Positions 29,747-36,901 of a stretch of 64,000 nucleotides of DNA are shown in pieces. A program made the translations under genes and the position numbers. The notes below the pieces were generated by a model. The model ran no database searches and had not been told where the DNA came from. It worked only from the letters and a program-made list of their open reading frames with translations. Source of the DNA: Herbaspirillum rhizosphaerae (lineage in GTDB: Bacteria > Pseudomonadota > Gammaproteobacteria > Burkholderiales > Burkholderiaceae_D). Position 1 is the first letter of the stretch. Each line of letters begins with the position of its first letter. The stretch lies in the NCBI RefSeq assembly GCF_001189965.1, contig NZ_LFLU01000001.1:186001-250000 (forward strand), written 5' to 3'.

Positions 29747-30433
29747 TTAGGTATCGCCCCATTGGCGCAACAGATTGTGATAGCAGCCGACCAGCGTGCG
29801 CCGCGCCACTTCATCGGCATTGGTCTGGTTGAGCGTCTGGATGGCATTGTCCATGTCGAACAGCATGCTGCGCTGGCCGTCGTCGCGCACCAGGCTTTGC
29901 ACCCAGAAGAAACAGGCGGTACGCACCCCGCGCGTGACCGGTGTCACCTGATGCAGGCTGGTGGCCGGGTAGACCAGCACGTCGCCGGCTTCCAGCTTGG
30001 CGGTATGCAGGCCGTAGGTATCGTGGATCTGCAGCTCGCCGCCGTCGTAGCTGGCCGGATCGGACAGGAACAGCGTGGCGGAGATGTCGGTGCGCAGTTT
30101 GCGTCCGCTATGCGGGTCGATGCGGACACTGCCGTCGACATGCGCGCCGAAGGTCATGCCTTCGCTGTAGCGGTTGAACATCGGCGGATACACCATGTTC
30201 GGCAGGGCGGCGCTGATGAAGCGGGGATTGCGTTCGAGCGCCGAGAGGATGATGCGCTGGCATTGCAGGGCAACGTCCGAACGCTCGTCGATTTGCTGGT
30301 TGTACTTGACGGCGGCGCCTTGATAGCCCGCCGTGACGCGTCCATCCACCCATGCCGGTCCCGCCTGATCCAATAGCTGACGTACAGCGTTGAGTTGTTG
30401 CGCGTCGAGCAGCTTGGGGATGGCGATCAGCAT
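29747..30433 (-). CDS. piuC: Fe(II)/2-oxoglutarate-dependent PKHD-type hydroxylase
   Basis: Member of the PiuC/YbiX family, 228 residues. The iron-binding triad is visible as His98 and Asp100 in GAHVDGSV and His161 in TSLHQVTPVTRG, with Arg169 as the 2-oxoglutarate contact. The segment MVYPPMFNRYSEGMTFG is characteristic. It lies 27 bases behind the TonB-dependent receptor gene on the same strand, a conserved pairing in proteobacteria that links it to iron-siderophore uptake. The actual substrate of PiuC proteins is not established. Confidence 0.93.
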   Translation of the reverse strand: MLIAIPKLLDAQQLNAVRQLLDQAGPAWVDGRVTAGYQGAAVKYNQQIDERSDVALQCQRIILSALERNPRFISAALPNMVYPPMFNRYSEGMTFGAHVDGSVRIDPHSGRKLRTDISATLFLSDPASYDGGELQIHDTYGLHTAKLEAGDVLVYPATSLHQVTPVTRGVRTACFFWVQSLVRDDGQRSMLFDMDNAIQTLNQTNADEVARRTLVGCYHNLLRQWGDT

Positions 30434-30460
30434 GGATGGATTTCTTCCTCTTGCTTCAGA

Positions 30461-32683
30461 TTACATACGATAGTTGACCGAGATCATGCCGGTACGGCCG
30501 GTGCCCGGCACCGAACGTCCGCCGTCGGACTGGATCAGCGCATCGTAATACATTTTGTTGGTCAGGTTAAACAGATTGAAACGAATGTCGTAGTCTTTTT
30601 GGGTGTAAGCCAGCGTCGCATCCCAGCGTACATAGCCCCCGACTTGTACCGTATCGGCCGCGGTGGCATAGCGTTGCGACATATAAGTCGCACCGCCGCC
30701 GACTTGCCAGTGCGGCACGACGTCGTAGGTAGTCCAGGTGGTCAGCGTATGCTTCGGCGTGTTGACGGGAATCTTGCCCAGCGTGTTGTCCAGTGTTGAG
30801 GCGCTGATCACCTGCGCATCCAGATAGGTGTAGCCGGCGGCGACCTGCCATTGCTTGTTGATGCGGCCGGTAGCGCCCAAACGCGCACCCTTGACGCGGA
30901 CGGTGCCTTGCAATTCGTACACGCCGGTGCTGACCTGGCTGCGCGCGTTTTCCTTCTTGATCTGGAAGATCGCGGCATTGGTCGACAGGTTTTCAGCCAG
31001 ATCCCACTTGCCGCCCAGTTCGTAGGATTTGTTCTTTTCCGGATCCAGATTGGTTTGACCCGCAGTGCCGGTCAGTTGCTCCAGCGACGGATTGAACGAG
31101 GTGCCGTACGACAGGTAGTAAGACTGGGCCGCACTCGGCTGCCAGATACCGCCGGCGCGCACGCTGAGGAAGTTGACGGTCTGATTGGCGCTGGCCAGCG
31201 CGGTATTTTTTGCAGCGGCCGGCGTGTTGCTGGAATTAAGCGAGTTGGTGATGCTGGCGACGTAGCGGTCAAAACGCAGACCACCGACCAGCTTGAACTG
31301 TTTGCTCAGCTCCATCGTGTCGTTGAAATAGGTGGCGATGGTGTTGGCGCTGCCGCCCTGGCGATTGCCCGCCTGGCTGACGACGTTGGCGCCGGCGGCA
31401 CTGTAGGTCGGGCTGACGACGGAAATACAGTCGGCATAACCCGACGTCGGTGTGGTCGCGTCAGTCAGCGCGACGCCGTTGCAGGAACCGTTGCGGTAAT
31501 AAGCCTGGTTGTCGTAACCGTCATGGCCGACTTCCAGGCCGACCAGCAATTCGTGCTTGAAGCCCAGCGCATTGATCTTGGCCGACAGTTCGGTCTGGTT
31601 GTAGATCGAGTAATCCTGGATGTTGCGGTCATGGCTTTGCGCGCGCACATACAGGCTCGACAGCGGCAGGCTGCTGGCGGCGCCGGTCAGTGCAGTAAAG
31701 CCGGTGCCGGAGACGGTGCCGATGGTATTCGGCGCCGTCTCTACGGCATTGGTGTGCACCCAGTTGAATTGGGTCTGGTTGCGGATGGTCACATCGGGCG
31801 TAATCTTGTGCTTGATGCCGGCATTGAGCGACACCACGTCCTGGTCGGTGCGGTCGCTGTTGAGGCCGTAGGAGGTGTTGCGGTCGACATTGACCGGATG
31901 ACCGTTCAGCGGCGGCAGGCCGTAGTCGGGTTGGTCGTGGTTATGCTGGATCAGCGCCGACAAGGTGACTTCGGTAGAGGTGCCGATGCCGTTGACGTAC
32001 GATGCCGCCACGCCGAAATCCTGCACATTGGTCTGGTTGCGCGTCGATGCTGCGCCGTCTTGCAGCATGGCCGAGATGCGGAAGGCTGAAGTATCAGTCA
32101 GCGGCTGATTGTGGTCGACCGTGGTGCGCACCAGGCCGTTGCTGGTGACCGAGGCGGAGACTTCGGTCGATTCTTTGAGGTTGGCCTTCTTGGTGACCTG
32201 GTTGATCACGCCGCCGGTTGAACCGCGGCCGAACAGCATGGAGGATGGTCCCATCAGGACTTCGATTTCATCCATGGCAAAGGTATCGCGGTAATACTGG
32301 CCGCGATCGCGGAAACCGTCCAGATAGATATCGGTACGCGCCGAGAAGCCGTTCAGGTTGATGTTGTTGCCGATCTGGCCGCCTTCGGCACCGCCCAAGG
32401 TGATGCCGGCGACGTTGCGCAGGGCGTCGGACAGGGAAGTCGCGCCTTGCGATTGCATCAGCGCCTTGTTCACGACCACCACCGATTGCGGCACGTCGTG
32501 CAGGTCGGCAGGCAGTTTGGTGATGGCCGTGGTGCCGGTGTTGAAGTCGTCGCGCTGGCCTTCGACCACGACTTCCTTCAGGGAAGACGAGGGAGCAGTC
32601 GGCGAAGTCGTTTGGGCGTGGACGGAAACAGGTGCTGCAAACAGCGCGACAAGCGCGGCAGCGATCGGCGTGAGACGGTTCAT
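30461..32683 (-). CDS. TonB-dependent siderophore receptor (Fiu/PiuA-like)
   Basis: Outer-membrane gated channel of 740 residues. A signal peptide (about 1-23, ending VHA) precedes the plug domain, where DVPQSVVVVNKALMQSQGA and VLMGPSSMLFGRGSTGGVIN are the conserved elements. The rest is a 22-strand barrel ending in SVNYRM; the last residue is Met rather than the usual Phe. The adjacent piuC gene supports a catecholate siderophore receptor role. A Fur-like site lies upstream at 32794-32812. Confidence 0.93.
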   Translation of the reverse strand: MNRLTPIAAALVALFAAPVSVHAQTTSPTAPSSSLKEVVVEGQRDDFNTGTTAITKLPADLHDVPQSVVVVNKALMQSQGATSLSDALRNVAGITLGGAEGGQIGNNINLNGFSARTDIYLDGFRDRGQYYRDTFAMDEIEVLMGPSSMLFGRGSTGGVINQVTKKANLKESTEVSASVTSNGLVRTTVDHNQPLTDTSAFRISAMLQDGAASTRNQTNVQDFGVAASYVNGIGTSTEVTLSALIQHNHDQPDYGLPPLNGHPVNVDRNTSYGLNSDRTDQDVVSLNAGIKHKITPDVTIRNQTQFNWVHTNAVETAPNTIGTVSGTGFTALTGAASSLPLSSLYVRAQSHDRNIQDYSIYNQTELSAKINALGFKHELLVGLEVGHDGYDNQAYYRNGSCNGVALTDATTPTSGYADCISVVSPTYSAAGANVVSQAGNRQGGSANTIATYFNDTMELSKQFKLVGGLRFDRYVASITNSLNSSNTPAAAKNTALASANQTVNFLSVRAGGIWQPSAAQSYYLSYGTSFNPSLEQLTGTAGQTNLDPEKNKSYELGGKWDLAENLSTNAAIFQIKKENARSQVSTGVYELQGTVRVKGARLGATGRINKQWQVAAGYTYLDAQVISASTLDNTLGKIPVNTPKHTLTTWTTYDVVPHWQVGGGATYMSQRYATAADTVQVGGYVRWDATLAYTQKDYDIRFNLFNLTNKMYYDALIQSDGGRSVPGTGRTGMISVNYRM

Positions 32684-32793
32684 GTGGTCGTTATCGTTAG
32701 GTTAGTCACAGATTGGAGTGGCTGGCTACGACGGACGAAGTCCCGTTTGGCTGGCTAAAATAGGTGCGGAAGCGACGTATTCATCTTTTTGTA

Positions 32794-32812
32794 GATGATT
32801 TCGATTCTCATT
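32794..32812 (-). promoter_or_regulatory. Candidate Fur box upstream of the siderophore receptor
   Basis: On the minus strand the site reads AATGAGAATCGAAATCATC, resembling the core ATGAGAAT-N-ATTNTCAT of Fur sites. It is 111 bp upstream of the receptor start. The match is partial, but the gene pair is of a kind usually controlled by Fur. Confidence 0.5.
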
Positions 32813-32855
32813 CCTGCTGGTTGAGCGCTAGACTAAAGTGCTGGCCTGTCGACGG

Positions 32856-32883
32856 GCTGACGTAAAGCTGACTATTTGCTGAC
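32856..32883 (+). repeat. Three GCTGAC direct repeats with 11-bp periodicity
   Basis: GCTGAC occurs at 32856, 32867 and 32878, each separated by five bases, so the period is exactly 11 bp, about one helical turn. OmpR-family regulators typically bind such same-face direct repeats. The site is 156 bp upstream of the OmpR-type regulator at 33039, suggesting autoregulation. Confidence 0.6.
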
Positions 32884-33038
32884 TGTAGTCAAAATGGCAC
32901 AAATAAAGCGGGGTCTATCCGATAGAGTGGCAATTTAGTGGTGCGGGGGAGCGCTACAATACCAACCCCTGCTGCTCGCCGGCAGGCAATGATTTCCTGC
33001 TGCACATTGCAGTTTTACCTTCAATCTGGTCCTGATAT

Positions 33039-33707
33039 ATGAATGTTCTGCTGGTGGAAGATGACCTGGTCTTGGCGGATGGTCTGTCGCGCATGCTCAA
33101 ATCGCATGGCCTGAGCGTCAATACGGTCAATAACGGCACCGATGCCGATGCCTTGTTGCAACGCTATACGGCCACGGTGCTGGTGCTCGATATCGGCTTG
33201 CCGGGGCTGGACGGCTTTGAAGTCGTGCGACGCCTGCGCGCCCGCGGCAGCAACATGCCGGTGTTGCTGCTGACCGCGCGCGATACGATCCCTGACCGCG
33301 TGCACGGCCTGGAACTGGGCGCCGACGATTATCTGGTCAAGCCTTTCGCCACGCCGGAACTGGTTGCACGTATCAAGGCCCTGATCCGCCGCAGCAGCCC
33401 GCAGCCGACGCAACTCACCATCGGCGGCCTGTCGCTCGACACCTCCTCCAAGCGCGCCACCATCGACGGCAAGAAGGTCGACTTCTCGGTGCGTGAATGG
33501 ACGGTGCTGGAATACCTCATGCAGCAAGCCTCGCGCGTGGTGTCCAAGCAGCAGATCATCGACGCCGTGCTGCCCTGGGGCGAAGATGTGACGCTCAATG
33601 CGGTGGAAGTCTATGTCTCGCGTATCCGCACCAAGACGGCAGGCTCCGGCGTGGCGATTCGCACCATCCGCGGCTTCGGCTACATGCTGGAAAAAAGCGA
33701 CGCCTGA
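33039..33707 (+). CDS. Two-component response regulator, OmpR family
   Basis: DNA-binding regulator of 222 residues. The receiver has Glu7, Asp8, phosphoacceptor Asp51 in LVLDIGLPGLDGFEV, Thr in LLLTARDT and Lys in YLVKPFAT. The C-terminal winged helix has DFSVREWTVLEYLM and VSRIRTKTAGSG. The gene is followed five bases later by its kinase. It resembles QseB, PmrA and TctD types but I cannot choose among them. The 11-bp repeats upstream are its likely binding site. Confidence 0.94.
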   Translation: MNVLLVEDDLVLADGLSRMLKSHGLSVNTVNNGTDADALLQRYTATVLVLDIGLPGLDGFEVVRRLRARGSNMPVLLLTARDTIPDRVHGLELGADDYLVKPFATPELVARIKALIRRSSPQPTQLTIGGLSLDTSSKRATIDGKKVDFSVREWTVLEYLMQQASRVVSKQQIIDAVLPWGEDVTLNAVEVYVSRIRTKTAGSGVAIRTIRGFGYMLEKSDA

Positions 33708-33712
33708 TTTCG

Positions 33713-35125
33713 ATGCGCCGGTCGTCTGCCTCCAATCCGACCCACAAGGTCACGCGTCACAGCATCAAATTCAACCTGCTGAAATGGCTGATTGCGCCGC
33801 TACTCGCGGTCAATCTGATCGGCGCCGGCCTGACTTACTGGCTGGCGTGGCTGCCGGCGCAAGACGCATTCGACCAAAGCATCACCGACGCTGCCTGGGC
33901 GCTGACTTCGCAGATCAAGCGCGTGCGCGGCAAGACCTCGCTGGAACTGACCAAGCAAGCCGAACAGATGCTGCGCTCGGACCATTTCGACACCATGTAT
34001 TTCGTGGTGCGCGACGCCAGCGGCGACACGCTGGCCGGCGATCACAATTTCCCGCCGGTCAATCAGATCGCCGAACCCAACGAGCCGGTCACCTACGACG
34101 GCGTCATGAACGGCGAGCAGGTCCGGATTGCCGCCCTGTACGTGAGCATCGAGCGCACCCCCATCTACATCGGCATCGCCGAGACCTTCCGCAAGCGCAA
34201 CCAGACGCACTACGTCATCCTGATTTCGCTGTTGCTGCTCGACGGCGTGCTGACCGCTTTCTCCATCGTCATCGTGTTGGTGGCGGTCAACAAGGGGCTG
34301 CATCCGCTGCGCGAATTGCAGCAGAATCTCGACCAGCGCAATCGCGAGAACCTGACGCCGATCGACGTCGAGCAAACCACGGAAGAACTGACGCCGGTGG
34401 TCAAGGCGATCAACAGCCTGCTCGACAATATCCGCAAGGGCGCCACGGCGCAGCAGAATTTCCTGGCGAATGTGGCGCATCAGATCCGCACGCCGCTGAC
34501 CGGTTTGCGCCTGCAACTGGAGTGGTTGCAGCAGCGTCACGCCAATGAGCCGGAAACGGCGCATTCGACTGAGCTGATGACTTCGTCGGTGGAGCGCATG
34601 GTGCGCCAGAGTAACCAGTTGCTGGCGCTGGCGCGCGCCGAACCGAGCCGCTTCAAGCCGACTCATCTGGAAGAACTCTCGCTCGACAAACTGGTGGAAG
34701 AATCGGTGCAGCACTTCATCGAACAGGCCGACAAGAAGCAGATCGACCTCGGCTTCGACCTGCAGCCGGCGCGCGTGAAGGGCGACCGTTTCATGTTGCG
34801 CGATCTGATCGACAACCTGGTCGATAACGCCGTGCGTTATTCGCCGCCGCAGAGCACGGTGACCGTCAGTTGCCGCGAGCACGACGATGCGACGCTGCTG
34901 ACTGTCGAAGACTCCGGTCCCGGCATCGCGCCGGAACATCGCGAGCTGATCTTCGATCGTTTTTATCGCGTCAACGACAAGATCTCCGGCAGCGGCCTCG
35001 GCCTGGCCATCGTGCGCGATATCGCCAAGGATCACGGCGGCGAAATCACGCTGACGTCGGGCGATGAAGACTGCGGCACGGTCTTTACGGTGCGCTTTCC
35101 ACACGGCTTCCAAGCCGACGCATAG
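33713..35125 (+). CDS. Two-component sensor histidine kinase
   Basis: Membrane kinase of 470 residues with helices at about 24-46 and 167-192 flanking a periplasmic sensor like the TctE N-terminal domain. His256 lies in NVAHQIRTPLTGL; the N box is NLVDNAVRY and the G boxes are DSGPGIAPE and GSGLGLAIVRDI. The ATG at 33713 follows the regulator stop by five bases. Its position beside a siderophore receptor is suggestive, but the signal is unknown. It is a second TctE-like kinase in the window. Confidence 0.93.
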   Translation: MRRSSASNPTHKVTRHSIKFNLLKWLIAPLLAVNLIGAGLTYWLAWLPAQDAFDQSITDAAWALTSQIKRVRGKTSLELTKQAEQMLRSDHFDTMYFVVRDASGDTLAGDHNFPPVNQIAEPNEPVTYDGVMNGEQVRIAALYVSIERTPIYIGIAETFRKRNQTHYVILISLLLLDGVLTAFSIVIVLVAVNKGLHPLRELQQNLDQRNRENLTPIDVEQTTEELTPVVKAINSLLDNIRKGATAQQNFLANVAHQIRTPLTGLRLQLEWLQQRHANEPETAHSTELMTSSVERMVRQSNQLLALARAEPSRFKPTHLEELSLDKLVEESVQHFIEQADKKQIDLGFDLQPARVKGDRFMLRDLIDNLVDNAVRYSPPQSTVTVSCREHDDATLLTVEDSGPGIAPEHRELIFDRFYRVNDKISGSGLGLAIVRDIAKDHGGEITLTSGDEDCGTVFTVRFPHGFQADA

Positions 35126-35232
35126 AGGCTTTTCACCGGCAGTTTTTTTCTTCCATCTTGTTTTGCGGAATTGTCTCGAACCAGTTCGGGATGCCTCTGT
35201 CCAATCCCTGTATCGACATCGATGGAGGTTTT

Positions 35233-35451
35233 ATGACGGAGCAAGTCCTACAAAGCGGCACCCATATTGCACGTTTCGACGCCGTGAAAAAAGAAGAAGA
35301 TGTGTTTGAAGCACAAGTTTTCGTACGCCTGACGCGCGAGCCGGAAATCGCCGAAACCTATATCCCTGCCGGCTTGTTCGGCTCCTTGCAGGAAGCGCTG
35401 GACAATGCCAGACAACGCGCCGAGCGCGCCTTGAAGGAGCATGAGTTCTGA
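35233..35451 (+). CDS. Small hypothetical protein, 72 residues
   Basis: I do not recognise a named family. The start is supported by TGGAGG just upstream of the ATG. The sequence is charged and has a short predicted beta region (AQVFVRLTREPEIAETYIPA) followed by a C-terminal amphipathic helix rich in Ala, Arg and Glu (LQEALDNARQRAERALKEHE). No signal peptide or membrane segment is present, so it is likely cytoplasmic. It overlaps the next gene by one base, so the two are probably translated together, 107 bases behind the kinase gene. Confidence 0.75.
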   Translation: MTEQVLQSGTHIARFDAVKKEEDVFEAQVFVRLTREPEIAETYIPAGLFGSLQEALDNARQRAERALKEHEF

Positions 35452-35921
35452 TGGCGTTTGTTTCTCATGTGAAAAAGATCGCTGCCGCCTCCATCCTGTG
35501 CACCGGCCTTGCGGCCTGCGCCACAGGCTATTCGCAATCGACCCGGTTTGAAATCCACGCCGCCAGTCTGGCGGAAAGTCCGGATTGGCAAAAAGCCAAC
35601 TTGCTCGACGATCCCGGCACCACGGTCTATGTCGCGCCGGAAGTGCTGCTGGACAATTCCGACGTGGCGCTGGCCAATGCCAGGAAAGATCTCGGCGGCC
35701 AGGTGCTGATCATCATCCAGATGACGCCGGCCGGCACCATCCGCATGGGCGCGGCATCGCGCGTTTTGCTGCGGCAGCGCATGGCGGTGATGATCAACGG
35801 CGAGGTGCTGACGGCGCCGGTGGTATCGGCGCCGCTCAGCGGCAATCGTTTCGCCATCACCGGCTTCAAGTCGTTTGAAGAAGCGCAGCAGGTGGCCGAA
35901 GGTATCGCGCCGAAAAGATAA
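35451..35921 (+). CDS. Lipoprotein resembling the SecD P1 head subdomain
   Basis: Predicted lipoprotein of 156 residues. The signal sequence ends in the lipobox LAAC (Cys about residue 23). Residues about 80-152 resemble the P1 head region of SecD: a strand QVLIIIQMTPAGTIRMGAAS, then RMAVMINGEVLTAPVVSAPL and a final FEEAQQVAEGI helix. In SecD the equivalent reads as rim strands with LDGKVISAPV-like motifs. No SecD membrane part is present, so this is a free-standing periplasmic version. Function unknown. AAGGAG lies upstream and the start overlaps the preceding stop. Confidence 0.75.
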   Translation: MAFVSHVKKIAAASILCTGLAACATGYSQSTRFEIHAASLAESPDWQKANLLDDPGTTVYVAPEVLLDNSDVALANARKDLGGQVLIIIQMTPAGTIRMGAASRVLLRQRMAVMINGEVLTAPVVSAPLSGNRFAITGFKSFEEAQQVAEGIAPKR

Positions 35922-35950
35922 GATAGCAACCTCTTGATTCGTCCTCTCTG

Positions 35951-36029
35951 TCGTCCTGACGCAAGTCAGGACCCAGCGTCGTGTCGACCGTAGCCACGAC
36001 GCTGGATCCCAGCGTTCGCCGGGACGACG
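35951..36029. repeat. REP-like long imperfect inverted repeat
   Basis: The ends GTCGTCC (35951-35957) and GGACGAC (36023-36029) pair, as do CCAGCGTCGTG and CACGACGCTGG nearer the centre; smaller self-complementary units such as GTCCTGACGCAAGTCAGGAC sit within. The 79-bp element could fold as a cruciform or long hairpin. Its core CTGGATCCCAGCG with CGCCGGGACGAC resembles extragenic palindromes of proteobacteria. It sits 30 bases after the lipoprotein stop and may also stop transcription. Confidence 0.7.
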
Positions 36030-36146
36030 GCAATTGATGCGAAGGGTTTTGAATTGAGCGGCATTTGAGGGTAAGGCGCTGTGTTCGTAAGAAGTACACC
36101 TCGCAGTCATGATAAGGTGAGGCCAACTCAACTACGCCTTCCCGCC

Positions 36147-36797
36147 ATGTCCGTTGCCCGTCATATCGTCCAGGTTCATCCCCGTTTGCTGGTCGCCGTC
36201 GTCATCGGCGTACTGGGTTTCCTGTTGTGGCCTGCGGGCGAGACCACCACGCGCCTGCTGTTCGGCTGGAACGCCGGCGTCCTGTGTTATCTGCTGTCGA
36301 TCTGGTTCATGATGCTCGGCGCCAAAGCCGCGGACGTCAAACGTCTGGCGGAGACGGAAGATGAAAGCGCGCAGCTGGTGCTGGTCATGGTGTGCGTGGC
36401 GGCCATTGCCAGCCTCGCCGCCATCATCGTCGAGCTGGCCGGCGCATCGCATCTGGGCGAGCACAAGCTGCTGCGCTACGCCTTTACCGGCGGCACCGTG
36501 CTCGGATCCTGGTTTCTGATCGGCACCATCTTCACCTTGCACTACGCGCGTTTGTTCTATGGGGAAGACGACGATGCCGAACCGCCGTTGCGCTTTGCCG
36601 ACGGCGAAAAAAATCCAGACTACTGGGACTTTCTCTACTTCTCGTTCACCATCAGCGTCGCGGTGCAGACCTCGGACGTTTGCGTGGGCACGCGCGCCTT
36701 GCGCAAGACCGTGCTGGCGCATTCGGTGATCGGCTTTCTCTTCAATGCGGCGATTCTGGGGCTGTCCATCAATATCGCGGCCAGTCTGACCGGTTGA
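36147..36797 (+). CDS. DUF1345 family membrane protein
   Basis: A 216-residue integral membrane protein with about five hydrophobic segments (near 12-30, 36-55, 73-95, 105-130 and 180-205). The C-terminal part [20 protein letters not shown] resembles the pore-like segment shared by DUF1345 proteins, which look distantly like ion-channel pores. The function of the family is not established. The ATG at 36147 gives a short cytoplasmic start. It converges on mgtA, separated by a strong bidirectional terminator. Confidence 0.85.
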   Translation: MSVARHIVQVHPRLLVAVVIGVLGFLLWPAGETTTRLLFGWNAGVLCYLLSIWFMMLGAKAADVKRLAETEDESAQLVLVMVCVAAIASLAAIIVELAGASHLGEHKLLRYAFTGGTVLGSWFLIGTIFTLHYARLFYGEDDDAEPPLRFADGEKNPDYWDFLYFSFTISVAVQTSDVCVGTRALRKTVLAHSVIGFLFNAAILGLSINIAASLTG

Positions 36798-36846
36798 CGG
36801 AACGCGTTGCCGCTGGCTGGCGCGAGCAAAGCAACGCGGACAAAAT

Positions 36847-36879
36847 AAAAAGGGATGTGTTTGCACACATCCCTTTTTT
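36847..36879. terminator. Bidirectional terminator between the DUF1345 gene and mgtA
   Basis: AAAAAGGGATGTGT (36847-36860), loop TTGC, ACACATCCCTTTTT (36865-36878): a perfect 14-bp dyad with A- and T-runs at the ends, suitable for both convergent genes. Confidence 0.92.
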
Positions 36880-36901
36880 ACGTACTCAGCTTCTCAGCTG
36901 T

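Larger units (their letters stand above)
32684..33038. other. Divergent region between the siderophore receptor and a response regulator
   Basis: This 355-bp region holds a Fur-like dyad at 32794-32812 on the receptor side and three GCTGAC repeats at 32856-32883 on the regulator side, both listed separately. A short palindrome CTATCCGATAG lies near 32920. No gene is seen. Confidence 0.5.
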
